This document shows, one piece after another, positions 48,494-58,074 of a DNA stretch of 64,000 nt. The position numbers were made by a program, and so were the translations under genes. Position 1 is the stretch's first letter, and each line of letters opens with the position of its first letter. The notes below the pieces were generated by a model. That model saw nothing but the letters and a program-made list of their open reading frames with translations. It ran no database searches and was not told where the DNA came from. Origin of the DNA: an uncultured Bacilli bacterium (lineage in GTDB: Bacteria > Bacillota_I > Bacilli_A > RFN20 > CAG-826); contig CALVSB010000005.1 in assembly GCA_944358895.1 (NCBI GenBank), positions 16,969-80,968 on the forward strand, written 5' to 3'.

Positions 48494-49702
48494 TCAGTCA
48501 CGGTTGAAGATATCTCTTGAATATACTTTATCAAGATATGGAAATAGGGGTTTTTCTAAACGATTTGCAACGATGACGTTTGATTTTTGTATAAAGGCAT
48601 CGAAGTCATTTTCAACATTGTTTCCTAAATATTCTTTTGAATTGATGGTAGGCTCATAAATTACAATATTTGCCCCCTGAGCCCTAATTCGCTTCATTAC
48701 GCCTTGAATTGAAGACTGCCGGAAATTATCGGAATTTGACTTCATTGTTAGACGATAAATTCCGATTGTAATTGAGGAACCGTTTTTGCCATCGAACCCA
48801 GCCTTTTTCAAGACTTCCGAAGCAATGAAGTCCTTGCGTGTACGGTTCGACTCCACAATTGCAGAAATGAGGTTTTCAGGAACATCCTTGAAATTCGCTC
48901 TAAGTTGTTTGGTGTCTTTTGGCAAACAATAGCCACCATATCCGAAAGATGGGTTGTTGTAGTGAGTCCCAATTCTAGGATCGAGGCACACGCCATTAAT
49001 AATTGATTTACTATTGAGACCCTTCAATTCAGCGTAGGTATCTAACTCATTGAAATAAGCGACCCGTAAGGCGAGATATGTATTTGAAAACAGTTTGACT
49101 GCTTCAGCCTCCGTTGGATTCATATACAATATCGGAATGTCCGCTTTTATTGCCCCTTCCTTCAAAAGGGCAGCAAACATCTCACCACGTTTTATCAAAC
49201 CTTCGTCGGTAGTCGAGGACCCAATAATGATTCTTGATGGATACAGGTTGTCATACAGAGATTTTGACTCCCTTAGAAACTCAGGCGAGAAAATTATTTT
49301 TAGGTCCGGGTATGCGTTTCTAATTTTTTCTGTATACCCAACAGGAATTGTAGATTTAATTACGTATGTTGCCTTTTTGTTAAACTTTGAACCAAGTTCG
49401 AGCACTTCTTCGACGTGCGAAGTATCAAAAAAGTTTTTTTCACTGTCGTAGTTAGTGGGGGTCGAAATAATAACGAAGTCGGAGTCCTCGTATGCTGTTT
49501 TTGGATCAGTTGTTGCCTTAAGCGACAATGGTTTTGTTTTCAAATAAAGTTCGATTTCTCGGTCTTTGATCGGCGAAATACGCGAATTTATTTTTTTAAC
49601 TTTATCTTCTATCACGTCGATGGCAACGACATCGTTTTTTTGAGATAGTAGGACCGCTAGCGATAGCCCTACGTAGCCAGTACCCGCAACCGTAATCTTC
49701 AT
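48494..49702 (-). CDS. ugd: UDP-glucose/GDP-mannose dehydrogenase family (UDP-glucose 6-dehydrogenase)
   Basis: 402 residues from ATG 49702, behind GGAAGG. NAD-binding GTGYVG at 7-12; [33 protein letters not shown]; and the catalytic cysteine C259 in [12 protein letters not shown]. Family enzymes oxidise a nucleotide sugar twice to the uronic acid; the order YPSR with a short total length matches streptococcal-type UDP-glucose dehydrogenases, giving UDP-glucuronate. It is the start of the markedly A+T-rich capsule segment and ends 13 bases before the capG start. Confidence 0.9.
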   Translation of the reverse strand: MKITVAGTGYVGLSLAVLLSQKNDVVAIDVIEDKVKKINSRISPIKDREIELYLKTKPLSLKATTDPKTAYEDSDFVIISTPTNYDSEKNFFDTSHVEEVLELGSKFNKKATYVIKSTIPVGYTEKIRNAYPDLKIIFSPEFLRESKSLYDNLYPSRIIIGSSTTDEGLIKRGEMFAALLKEGAIKADIPILYMNPTEAEAVKLFSNTYLALRVAYFNELDTYAELKGLNSKSIINGVCLDPRIGTHYNNPSFGYGGYCLPKDTKQLRANFKDVPENLISAIVESNRTRKDFIASEVLKKAGFDGKNGSSITIGIYRLTMKSNSDNFRQSSIQGVMKRIRAQGANIVIYEPTINSKEYLGNNVENDFDAFIQKSNVIVANRLEKPLFPYLDKVYSRDIFNRD

Positions 49703-49717
49703 GTTTTTACCTTCCAA

Positions 49718-51316
49718 TTACTTTACAACGTTGTCTATGAGATTTTTAAAGAAAGAACCAATTCTCTTATAAAACTGCAAAAATTTTCCTTTTTCATACT
49801 CGTTTAATCCGAAAATAATGATTGATAGACCGTACACAACGCTAATTAATAAAACCTTTCCAACGAAAGTGATCCACGAGGGATTGGGAAATAAATAATT
49901 CAACAGTATGCCGACTCCGGCGGAAAGAACAACTGGTATTACAAAACGCGGGTATGTTTTTAAAAAGTACTTTCCTATTTTGAACTGCAAGAAGCGTCTC
50001 CCAAATATACAGAGCAATACGATTCTTATCATAGTTCCAAAGGCGATTGAAATGCAGCACCCTAAAGCTCCAAAATAGTAGGAGAATGGGAAGGCTAAAA
50101 CTATAGCAACGGCCGATCCTATTAAGTTTGCTAGACATTGATATTTTATGTACCCGGATGTATTAAAAGCTGTTTCAAGGACCTGCATAGGATAAAGAAA
50201 GGCAGCCGTTGAACAAATGGCAAGCACGCAGAAGTAGATGGCTTCATGCGATTGGGCTAGATCGCCTGTAAGCCATATTTGCAGAAATTCGTTTCCGCAA
50301 GTTGCCAATCCGACGCAAACGATTACTAATATCATCGCCTGAATATGAGAGATTCTAGCATTGAATTCGTTAAAATTTTCTATATTTTCCTTGCTCAAAT
50401 TGCCGCCTCTGTAAAGTCTCCTTGAAACTTCTGGGTAAAATATTGTTCCGAACGTGGTTGAAAAATAGGAGACGTAAGTTTCAATTTGGTTTGCGATGCC
50501 ATATATGGATATTTGGGCTGTCCCCTCGTTTTCCTGAGAAGTAATTCCCAGAATTGTTGTCATAAAGGACAACATTAAGGTTCGTGAGTATGTAGAAATT
50601 GAGGTCCATATTGAATATGTCATTATTGATTTGAGGGTTGATTTAAAGGTATTTTTATCTACCTTCACAAAGAATGAAGACTTCGTATACTTCCATCCGA
50701 ATATCATTTTTAGCAGCACTGATAGCAATGAATGTATCAGAAAACAAGCTGCCATAGGGTAGAGTCCCAAATCAAGCACTATACATGAGATTGTAGCGGC
50801 AATGAAAAGCAGCTTCGATACTATCTCTGCTGTTTTATTGAGATACGCCTTATCGTAGGCTACCAATATTCCGCTTATAACGTTGAACGGGAAACAAAAT
50901 GCCGAGCATATAGCGGCCATTATGTAGATCACTCGGAATTGACCGATTTCCACAGGGGTAAAAGAACGATATAAAAAATCTATAAGAAAATAAAAAATTA
51001 CAAAAACAACACAAATAATGCCTGTTATTAGGAAGAAACATTTCCAAATAACGTTTATGAGAACGTTCACGTCTTTTTGAGTATTTGTGACCCTGTATTT
51101 TGAAATGAATCTGGTTGCCGCACTGCCTAGCCCCAAGTCAATTAGAAACATGCTAACTAGAGACGATGCGGCAGTGTACACGCCATACCCAGATTGGCCA
51201 AGTGAACCGGTTATCAAGGGAAGGAGAACGATTCCAGAAATTACGTTAATGCCTATTAGAACATATCCGAGAATTACGGATAACTTTAAATTTGCTTTAG
51301 TACCAATTGCTATCAT
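49718..51316 (-). CDS. Polysaccharide flippase (Wzx-like), second of two
   Basis: 532 residues, about 14 membrane segments. The start KLSVILGYVLIGINVISGIVLLPLITGSLGQSGYGVYTAASS is the classical N-terminal repeat of polysaccharide transporters of the MOP superfamily, followed by LIDLGLGSAATRFISKYR. It would flip a lipid-linked oligosaccharide. Sequence is A+T-rich compared with the first flippase at 42632-44206, so the two have different histories. It ends 15 bases before the ugd start. Confidence 0.92.
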   Translation of the reverse strand: MIAIGTKANLKLSVILGYVLIGINVISGIVLLPLITGSLGQSGYGVYTAASSLVSMFLIDLGLGSAATRFISKYRVTNTQKDVNVLINVIWKCFFLITGIICVVFVIFYFLIDFLYRSFTPVEIGQFRVIYIMAAICSAFCFPFNVISGILVAYDKAYLNKTAEIVSKLLFIAATISCIVLDLGLYPMAACFLIHSLLSVLLKMIFGWKYTKSSFFVKVDKNTFKSTLKSIMTYSIWTSISTYSRTLMLSFMTTILGITSQENEGTAQISIYGIANQIETYVSYFSTTFGTIFYPEVSRRLYRGGNLSKENIENFNEFNARISHIQAMILVIVCVGLATCGNEFLQIWLTGDLAQSHEAIYFCVLAICSTAAFLYPMQVLETAFNTSGYIKYQCLANLIGSAVAIVLAFPFSYYFGALGCCISIAFGTMIRIVLLCIFGRRFLQFKIGKYFLKTYPRFVIPVVLSAGVGILLNYLFPNPSWITFVGKVLLISVVYGLSIIIFGLNEYEKGKFLQFYKRIGSFFKNLIDNVVK

Positions 51317-51352
51317 ACTAACGATCTTAGCTTTGATTTCAGTTAGAAAGGC

Positions 51353-52165
51353 TTACTTGTTTTCCATGTCGCTGCTATAAAGGTGAACAAAATGCCGCAA
51401 AACGCTTCTCATAATTCCGCGAAGTGGAGTTTTTGCTATTAAAGTTTTTATGTGAAAGATAAAGCTGTCAGTAACTGACATGGTTGCCATGTCCAATTCA
51501 TCGAATCCGTTTTCCCTTAATAGTTTGTTTGTAAAACGGAATAGCTTTCCTCTATAAACCGCATTTCTTATACCTAAAATATTGCCCTTCATCCCAGTTA
51601 GTGTGAGGTCAGGCTTTTTCTGAACCTTAAAGCATGCTATTTCCATGTCCCAAGCCGTTTTTCCAACTTGTTCACCAATAATACATGCTTCTCTTAAAAA
51701 CTCTCGCTTCCAAACCGATGGCTGCAACGAGACGCCATATAGAGTTTGCTTGCAGATGTTATAGCAATGTGAAGATCCAATATTTTCGGTACGAGTGAAG
51801 TTTTTCTTTGCAGGCGGTTTCTCTATAAGTTTCAAATAGTCGGTGCTTGTAACATCCAAAAAAGTAGATATTTGGGTTAAGAGATTGTCATGTAGTCTGG
51901 CCGTAATAAAGTCGTCGTCAAGAATAAGAATGATGTATTCCGCTTGAACAGCATCTATAGCTCTTAATAGGCGTGTCGAATAATTACTATTTTCGTAGAC
52001 AAAAATATTCTCAAAGAATGTTTTAGGTGTGCTCGGGAGATGATCGGTTATGTATATTGCCTTTTTCAAAAGCGATGGGGCGTTTTTTCTGAGAAAAAGG
52101 TAGTTTCTCTGCGCAACTTCGAGGTGTTTTTCACACCCAACAACAAAGAGAGCAAAGTCTTTCAT
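51353..52165 (-). CDS. Putative glycosyltransferase with a DDD metal-site motif
   Basis: 270 residues. LFVVGCEKHLEVAQRNYLFL opens like a nucleotide-binding strand and ILILDDDFITARL (about 77-90) provides an acidic DxD-type metal site, as in GT-A glycosyltransferases. A basic tail ends it, which may contact the membrane. I place it with uncharacterised capsule glycosyltransferases. Its start overlaps the stop of the upstream GT4 gene by ATGA, so translation is coupled. Confidence 0.65.
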   Translation of the reverse strand: MKDFALFVVGCEKHLEVAQRNYLFLRKNAPSLLKKAIYITDHLPSTPKTFFENIFVYENSNYSTRLLRAIDAVQAEYIILILDDDFITARLHDNLLTQISTFLDVTSTDYLKLIEKPPAKKNFTRTENIGSSHCYNICKQTLYGVSLQPSVWKREFLREACIIGEQVGKTAWDMEIACFKVQKKPDLTLTGMKGNILGIRNAVYRGKLFRFTNKLLRENGFDELDMATMSVTDSFIFHIKTLIAKTPLRGIMRSVLRHFVHLYSSDMENK

Positions 52166-53259
52166 CTTTTTGTGCCTTGGAAAATTTCCAAATATTGGCG
52201 GGCCTTTGAGCCAATTGATATTGTTTTCCTCGCCCTCAGTGCTGCACTTTTCGCCTTGCCTTCCAATTCATGATTCATGGAAATGAATTCCTCCATCTCT
52301 TTAGCCAAATCGGAAATCAAGGTTCCGGGATTGTATTCAAAGAGCGTTCCGCCGTCATTTGAAAGAATCTCAGGGACGCCTCCAACAGATGTTGCAATGA
52401 CGTATGTCGAGCACGCTATGGCTTCGTTGATTACCATCGGGTTTCCCTCAACAGATGAAGCCAGTAGCAAGCATTTGGCGTCTGCCAGGTACCGGTTCGC
52501 ATCGCTTCTCAAACCTAAGAGCTTAACATTTTGAAGTGAATTAGAACGTATATATTCATCGCACACATCGAACATTGGTCCTATTCCAAGCATAATAAGA
52601 TTGATGTTTTGGTTCTTTTTTGATACCTGGCCAAATGATTTTATTATTGCCAATGGGTTCTTAATTTGAGTAAAACGTCCGATGAAAATAAAATCAATTG
52701 TGCGCTGGGACCACGGAACAGAGAAGTCATATTGCTCAATTGGTATTCCGTTGTAAACGATTGGCGGATTAACGATTCCATAAGACTTTTTCAACGACTC
52801 TGAGACGACTTTTGAGATAGCAATTGGAAAAAAATACCTCTTTCGGAACAGCACCCGGTAGAAGAGGTTTTTTGGGCTTAGGATGCTTCCCCTTGTCAAC
52901 TTGTTCATTGTGCTATGAAACGTATAGAAGCAAGGCGCAATTTTTGCTAGCCCACCCAAATATGCCGTTAATAACGTTTTCAAGTGAAGGTGAATCACAT
53001 CAGGTTTGAGCCTTTTGACTAATTTTTTTAAATCTTTGGCACATCTAAAATCCACGCCTACTTTTTTGTTTAGGTAATAAACTTGTATTCCACAACCAAT
53101 AAGCCTTTTTGCCAAAAAGTTTTCATTGTTTCCACTATACAGGCAAATTACGGTAACTTTTTGGTTTAGCTCCTCTTTAAAGGCAACCGAAAGCGATGTC
53201 AAAAGCGTTTCTGCTCCGCCGCATGGGTATAGTTTTGGTATTACTTCTATGATGTGCAT
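52162..53259 (-). CDS. GT4-family glycosyltransferase
   Basis: About 365 residues from the ATG at 53259 (MHIIEVIPKLYPCGGAETLL). The GGAE turn, the strand-turn KRLKPDVIHLHLKTLL and the donor site FIFIGRFTQIKNPLAIIKSF ... LLASSVEGNPMVINEAIACSTYVIATSVGGVPEIL (E-x7-E) are typical of capsular GT4 enzymes. It is the first gene of the minus-strand unit running to capG. GGAGT sits directly against the ATG, too close to work as a Shine-Dalgarno, while a TAGAAT box lies 10 nt upstream. A start 15 codons earlier is possible. Confidence 0.88.
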   Translation of the reverse strand: MHIIEVIPKLYPCGGAETLLTSLSVAFKEELNQKVTVICLYSGNNENFLAKRLIGCGIQVYYLNKKVGVDFRCAKDLKKLVKRLKPDVIHLHLKTLLTAYLGGLAKIAPCFYTFHSTMNKLTRGSILSPKNLFYRVLFRKRYFFPIAISKVVSESLKKSYGIVNPPIVYNGIPIEQYDFSVPWSQRTIDFIFIGRFTQIKNPLAIIKSFGQVSKKNQNINLIMLGIGPMFDVCDEYIRSNSLQNVKLLGLRSDANRYLADAKCLLLASSVEGNPMVINEAIACSTYVIATSVGGVPEILSNDGGTLFEYNPGTLISDLAKEMEEFISMNHELEGKAKSAALRARKTISIGSKARQYLEIFQGTKR

Positions 53260-53622
53260 ACTCCTTCGTATTCTAATTACTTTTAGAGCAAGTTTCTTCT
53301 TCAAAAAGCATTCTCAGAAATGATATTGAAAATCACTAGTTGTGTTTGTTTTAAGGCAATGTAAAAGAGAAACTTTATTCCGAAACACTATTAGGCCTCG
53401 CTTTCCTAGATATCTTTTTCTTTGACCATTTATCACATTTTTTAGTTAGCCTATTGCAGTGCTGTTAAAGATGCCGCTTTTATTCGTTCATGCTGAATTG
53501 GTAACGCTTTTATGAAGTTCGTCGCATAGCCGATTACCGAAATATCTAAAAGTCTGTATATCAGTGGAAGGAAACACGAGTCCTCTTCTTGAAAAGAAGG
53601 CGTAAACAAATAACATAAAGCC
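53260..53622. other. Divergent intergenic region between two capsule units
   Basis: No gene is supported here. It carries a plus-strand promoter TTGAAA (53589-53594), 16 bp, TAACAT (53611-53616) that ends 6 nt before the ATG at 53623, and a minus-strand TAGAAT (53275-53270) 10 nt before the GT4 start. The remaining sequence is A+T-rich without obvious repeats. Confidence 0.5.
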
Positions 53623-54924
53623 ATGCTGACAAAGCGGAACTTATCTTCAAATGGAAGATTCCAGTCCCTGCTTGTAGTGCTGGCAATCCTTTTCTCCTCG
53701 GTTGCATGTGTCTTGTTTTCACTTGGATTTTGCCAGTCAACCATGGCTTATAGAGACGCTGCTATCGACTGCTATGGAGAGGAAGCAATAGGAAATACAT
53801 ATTCCGGATCCTATATTTACCCATCAAATCAATCTGCAGGTAACGATGTTCTTGATTACTTTTCAAAATCCTATATACAAAATTTTTCTGAATATCAGCC
53901 ATATCAAATGATGCCGGTTGTGCTCGACTACAAAAATAACGCCCCGTCAGAATTCTTCCTTTCCATAGGCGCAACTTCATATGGAAATTTAAAAGTTAGC
54001 AGTACTGTCTATAACACACAGCAAAAAGCGACTTTGCGTTTTGAAACCATGTGCATAAATCTGTATAAGTACCTAGAACCGGCGACTGAGCTTTCTTACG
54101 ATAGAAATAGTGCAGACGGTATAATTTATCTTCCCGATGTGATTGCCGATCAAATTATCGATAACGAAAAGCTTTCCTCATACGATGATCTAATTGATCC
54201 GGCGAAACCAGTAGTTGTTACCATAGGCGGTAGCGGAGTGCTGAAGAAATATCGGATAGCAAATATCTTTCATATTAAAGGCTTTAATAGCAACTACTGT
54301 GTTGATCGTTACCAACAATATAACGACTATGACATTGGGTCATATTTATTTGAATACACGGGAGCTTTTTGCTTCGTACAAAATTTGAGTGCTTTCGTTT
54401 CAACGACCGATTCTTTTGGGATTGGTATTTTTGCCATAGTTAGTTCCAAAAAAGAAACGGCTAGGAACTTTTACTTAAATGTTGCTAGTTCGCTTGGCAA
54501 AGCAAGTGCCGTTGAAAGCCTTCGCACTAAAGTTTACATAAGGGAGGAAGGCCAAACTATTTTTTTAAAAACCACAAGCGAGAGGATTGAAAATTCACTT
54601 CTTAAAACTTCCGGCGATGGTGAAAACAGCATGATTGCTTTTGCCTTCACAGGAGCCGTTTTTGTTTTGGCGTTTTTAGCATTGATATTTTTCCTTAACC
54701 GAGAGCATCTCAATCTTTTTGCACAGCTGTCAATTTCTCTTTGCCCATCGTTGATTTATTTAGTGATATCCCATTTCATAAGGGTCTTTTCGGCCGGCTA
54801 TAGTTGGTATCTTTTTTTCAGCGCTCCTGCTAATTTGACTGTTACATTAGTTGTTTGCTTAGCCACTATTTTGGTTTTGACTCTCAATTGGAAAGAAAGG
54901 ACGAAGTATGGTCGGCTTTTTTAA
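53623..54924 (+). CDS. Membrane protein with large extracytoplasmic domain, FtsX/MacB-like topology
   Basis: 433 residues. One N-terminal helix (SLLVVLAILFSSVACVLFSLGF, about 15-36), an extracytoplasmic domain of about 300 residues (with two YLPDVIADQI / IGGSGVLKKYRIANIF blocks), then three helices at about 338-358, 366-386 and 405-423. This is the topology of FtsX/MacB-type permeases, but no ATPase partner is nearby and the family match is weak. It overlaps the following Wzy-like gene by 17 bases, so a link to polymer synthesis or export is likely. Transcription probably starts at the ATG itself. Confidence 0.5.
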   Translation: MLTKRNLSSNGRFQSLLVVLAILFSSVACVLFSLGFCQSTMAYRDAAIDCYGEEAIGNTYSGSYIYPSNQSAGNDVLDYFSKSYIQNFSEYQPYQMMPVVLDYKNNAPSEFFLSIGATSYGNLKVSSTVYNTQQKATLRFETMCINLYKYLEPATELSYDRNSADGIIYLPDVIADQIIDNEKLSSYDDLIDPAKPVVVTIGGSGVLKKYRIANIFHIKGFNSNYCVDRYQQYNDYDIGSYLFEYTGAFCFVQNLSAFVSTTDSFGIGIFAIVSSKKETARNFYLNVASSLGKASAVESLRTKVYIREEGQTIFLKTTSERIENSLLKTSGDGENSMIAFAFTGAVFVLAFLALIFFLNREHLNLFAQLSISLCPSLIYLVISHFIRVFSAGYSWYLFFSAPANLTVTLVVCLATILVLTLNWKERTKYGRLF

Positions 54925-56167
54925 AGCGCTCATACAAAAAATGAGTTCCAGCCAGTATGATAGGGCTGTAATTTCGCTGCTTGCTGACATTTTCTTCTTT
55001 TTTACATGTTTGCTTTTAATAGGATTTGATGCCATTTATCCATTAAATTTGGTTGGTAGAAGCGTTTTTCTAGTCTTTGTTGTCCTTAGCGGCTTTTACT
55101 TTGCAGTTTTTGATCGGAGCCGCTTGAAAATTGTAATCTTTGTCGGGGGGATTCTGGCGATTATCTTCTTAATGATAATTTCTACGATTGCTAATGGTTT
55201 TTCAAGTTTCCCTTTAACTCCAATTTCCACTCTGGTTCTTAGCGCGGCAGTTTTCCTTTGGTGCTCTAGAGATAGCAAGAATATCAAGAAGTATTATGTG
55301 CTTTTGATTACCGCGTGCGGAATTTTTTGTGTAATTGTTCTTGTGACTTGTTTTAACGATTTAATTTCTCCGAATATTGAGTCGCGTAGTTTTGGATCGG
55401 TGTTTGGCAACGCAAACGATTTGGCGAGGAAATTATGCTTTTGCACCTTGCTGTTTCTCTCTGGTTTTTTCAAATGGAAGCGAAAAGTTCTGTTTCTTTT
55501 AAGCTTTTTAGCAGGAATCGTCACTTCCTACATGATAATTCTTACCGGTTCCTTCTCAAACTTCCTATTTCTTATCTTAACTTGGCTTTTATGCTTGCTT
55601 TTTGGCTTTGGCAAGAAAAAGTGGATGGCCGTTTTGCTTCTTTTAATAGTGATTTGCCTATTTGTATTGCTGATTAACGTCCCGCAACTTAGCTACTTTA
55701 AAAATCGATTGATATCGTTTTTAAACGACTTTGGCAATGCTGGAAGTGGCGGCTCAACAAACTTAAGAGTTGCGGCTGCTATATCTGGGCTAAGACTTTT
55801 TATACAACGACCATTGTTCGGATATGGATATTCTGGAGTTTCTCTAAACTATGCAATCATGTCTCACAACAATATTGTTGAGCTTCTCGCAGATTTTGGC
55901 CTGCTTTGTGCATTAGCATTTGAACTGATTTTAATCATCCCTTTTTTTAGGATTAAACGTATCTCGAAACAAAATAAATTCCTAGTTGTAGCTATACTAA
56001 CTTATCTCTTTCTTAATCAATTCTTTCTTGTTGAATTCGATGAAAAAGCCGACATGATATTTATAGGCTTTCTATATGCTTGTCTGTCGGAAAACGATTA
56101 CTTTTTCTCGAAGTCACTTTTTAGCAAACGAAAATTCATAATAAAATCTATTAACGTTAATTTATAG
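54908..56167 (+). CDS. O-antigen ligase/polymerase family (Wzy-like)
   Basis: 419 residues, about 11 membrane segments. The large extracytoplasmic loop near 265-315 holds NLRVAAAISGLRLFIQRPLFGYGYSGVS and SHNNIVELLADFGL, the conserved Wzy_C / O-antigen ligase pattern. It would polymerise repeat units delivered by the flippase. Ribosome-binding site AAAGGA. Codon use is strongly A+T-rich, like the rest of 48.5-59.2 kb. Confidence 0.88.
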   Translation: MVGFFKALIQKMSSSQYDRAVISLLADIFFFFTCLLLIGFDAIYPLNLVGRSVFLVFVVLSGFYFAVFDRSRLKIVIFVGGILAIIFLMIISTIANGFSSFPLTPISTLVLSAAVFLWCSRDSKNIKKYYVLLITACGIFCVIVLVTCFNDLISPNIESRSFGSVFGNANDLARKLCFCTLLFLSGFFKWKRKVLFLLSFLAGIVTSYMIILTGSFSNFLFLILTWLLCLLFGFGKKKWMAVLLLLIVICLFVLLINVPQLSYFKNRLISFLNDFGNAGSGGSTNLRVAAAISGLRLFIQRPLFGYGYSGVSLNYAIMSHNNIVELLADFGLLCALAFELILIIPFFRIKRISKQNKFLVVAILTYLFLNQFFLVEFDEKADMIFIGFLYACLSENDYFFSKSLFSKRKFIIKSINVNL

Positions 56168-56186
56168 AATCTTTGCACTTGTTTCT

Positions 56187-57233
56187 ATGGACAAATTTAA
56201 AATTCTAATTATTGGCCCAGCTCACCTGAGCAGTAAGCAAACTCCGGCTGGAGGACAAGAAGTTAAAGTCCGCGCTTTCTTTAACCATTTTTCATCAAAG
56301 TTCGGCAAAAAATCTGTTTTTATCGTTGATACAACAAACTGGAAGAAACATATAATCAAAGTTCTGTTCCGCTTGCTCTATGCTTGCCCTCGATCCGCGA
56401 ATATCGTTTTAATGCCTGGTAAAAACGGCATTCGAATTTTAAGCAGAATTTGCCTGATTCTAAAGAGGCGAAAAAGCAAAATGTTTCTCCTAGCGATTGG
56501 CGGTTGGCTACCATCAATCACTTTAGAAAAGCCATCTTTGTCAAGAATCTTAAAAAAGTTTGATTTGATTGCTCCCGAAATGGAGTACATGAAGAAAGGC
56601 CTAGAAGAACAGGGCTTCAAGAATGTTTCAGTGATAAGAAACGCGCGTCCTTTTGTTAAACTGGAAAAGAAGCAGATAAAAAGGCCGTCTGGGGTAATAA
56701 AAGCGTGCACCTTTTCAAGAATTGCTCAGGGAAAAGGTGTCGATTTTGCTATTAAGATAATATTGGAAGCCAACAAACGATTAGGGTATCGGGCTTACTG
56801 CCTTGATGTGTACGGAGCGCCTCAAGGCAAGTATGGTCATGATATAATCGAGTCAATAGATTCCTTTTCACCAATAGTCAACTACAGGGGCATAGTAGAT
56901 GCATTTGACACCCAAAAAACATTGACGAAGTATGATTTGCTGTTGTTTTTTACCTCGATATCGTCTGAGGGATTTCCGGGCACCGTTTTGGATGCTTATC
57001 ATTCCGGGCTTTGCTTAATAGGATTTGATACAGTACCGTTAAAAGAACTTATTGTTAATGGGGAAACTGGTTTTACTGTTGGCATTAATGATTATGAGGC
57101 AGCAGTTTCCTTGCTTGTTCGCCTTGCCAAAAATCAGGACAAAATATATGACTTAAAAATAAATAGTCTTGTCAAATCTGGTGATTATGACGCCGAAAAG
57201 ATCTTTTCAAAATTCGATTCATTCTTGCTGTAA
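56187..57233 (+). CDS. GT4-family glycosyltransferase
   Basis: 348 residues. MDKFKILIIGPAHLSSKQTPAGGQEVK opens an acceptor domain with a GG turn. The donor half shows ACTFSRIAQGKGVDFAIKIIL and LLLFFTSISSEGFPGTVLDAYHSGLCLIGFD (E-x7-E-like), ending ELIVNGETGFTVGINDYEAAVSLL. Cytoplasmic face sugar transfer in capsule synthesis is inferred. It starts 20 bases after the Wzy-like gene, without a recognisable ribosome-binding site. Confidence 0.87.
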   Translation: MDKFKILIIGPAHLSSKQTPAGGQEVKVRAFFNHFSSKFGKKSVFIVDTTNWKKHIIKVLFRLLYACPRSANIVLMPGKNGIRILSRICLILKRRKSKMFLLAIGGWLPSITLEKPSLSRILKKFDLIAPEMEYMKKGLEEQGFKNVSVIRNARPFVKLEKKQIKRPSGVIKACTFSRIAQGKGVDFAIKIILEANKRLGYRAYCLDVYGAPQGKYGHDIIESIDSFSPIVNYRGIVDAFDTQKTLTKYDLLLFFTSISSEGFPGTVLDAYHSGLCLIGFDTVPLKELIVNGETGFTVGINDYEAAVSLLVRLAKNQDKIYDLKINSLVKSGDYDAEKIFSKFDSFLL

Positions 57234-57299
57234 CCGCCCAACTTACACTTTTTGCCAAATTGCCTGTTACTATGTCTTTCTTTTATTGGGGAGGCTCTA

Positions 57300-58049
57300 A
57301 TGGAAACGCCTTTGGTTAGCATAATAATGCCTGTCTACAATTCTTCTAAAAACCTAAATAGAGCAATTGATAGCGTAATTAAACAAACTTATCAAAATTG
57401 GGAATTATTAATTACCGATGATTGTTCAACTGACAACTCGGTGGAAATAGCTAAATTGGCTGCTGAAAAAGACCACCGTATTAAGGTATTTTCTTTGAAT
57501 AAGAATTCCGGGGCTGCTGTCGCCAGAAACAACAGCATTTCGAAAGCTTGCGGCGACTTTATTGCGTTTCTTGATTCTGATGATATTTGGATTCCGGAAA
57601 AACTTAAGATTCAAATCAATTTCATGCTTCTAAACCAGTATCCATTTACTTGTGCTGGTTATAACGTTCTGAGTGGATCCAAGATAATAAGCACATATAT
57701 TCCGCCACAAAAATATACATATAAGGAAATGCTTTTTAACAATTGTGTCGGTACCCTTACGGCAGTTTACAATTGCAAAGAACTTGGGAAAATCTACATG
57801 CCAGACATTCGTAGAAGGCAAGACTATGCTCTTTGGCTGAAGATAATGAGAACAAAATCGATTGATCTTCATTCGGTAGGGATTGTTCTTGGCTCTTACC
57901 GCCATGTAGCCGGTTCAGTTTCTAGCAACAAGATTAAACTTCTGAAATATCAATACTTTGTCTTTCGTAAATGTGAAAATTTCTCAATTTTTAAATCGAT
58001 TTTTTATGTTTCCGCAAATATTATCAACAGGCTATTTTTCAAATATTGA
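57300..58049 (+). CDS. GT2-family glycosyltransferase
   Basis: 249 residues from ATG 57300, which follows GGGGAGG; the frame is open 16 codons upstream without support. The GT-A core is clear: PLVSIIMPVYNSSKNLNRAIDSVIKQTYQNWELLITDDCSTDNS, the metal-binding FLDSDDIW near 92-99, and the later RRQDYALWLKIM. Length and the final motif are close to WfgS/WfeV-type enzymes. It ends the plus-strand capsule unit. Confidence 0.93.
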   Translation: METPLVSIIMPVYNSSKNLNRAIDSVIKQTYQNWELLITDDCSTDNSVEIAKLAAEKDHRIKVFSLNKNSGAAVARNNSISKACGDFIAFLDSDDIWIPEKLKIQINFMLLNQYPFTCAGYNVLSGSKIISTYIPPQKYTYKEMLFNNCVGTLTAVYNCKELGKIYMPDIRRRQDYALWLKIMRTKSIDLHSVGIVLGSYRHVAGSVSSNKIKLLKYQYFVFRKCENFSIFKSIFYVSANIINRLFFKY

Positions 58050-58074
58050 ATATTTTCTTTAGCTTAATTCCAAA

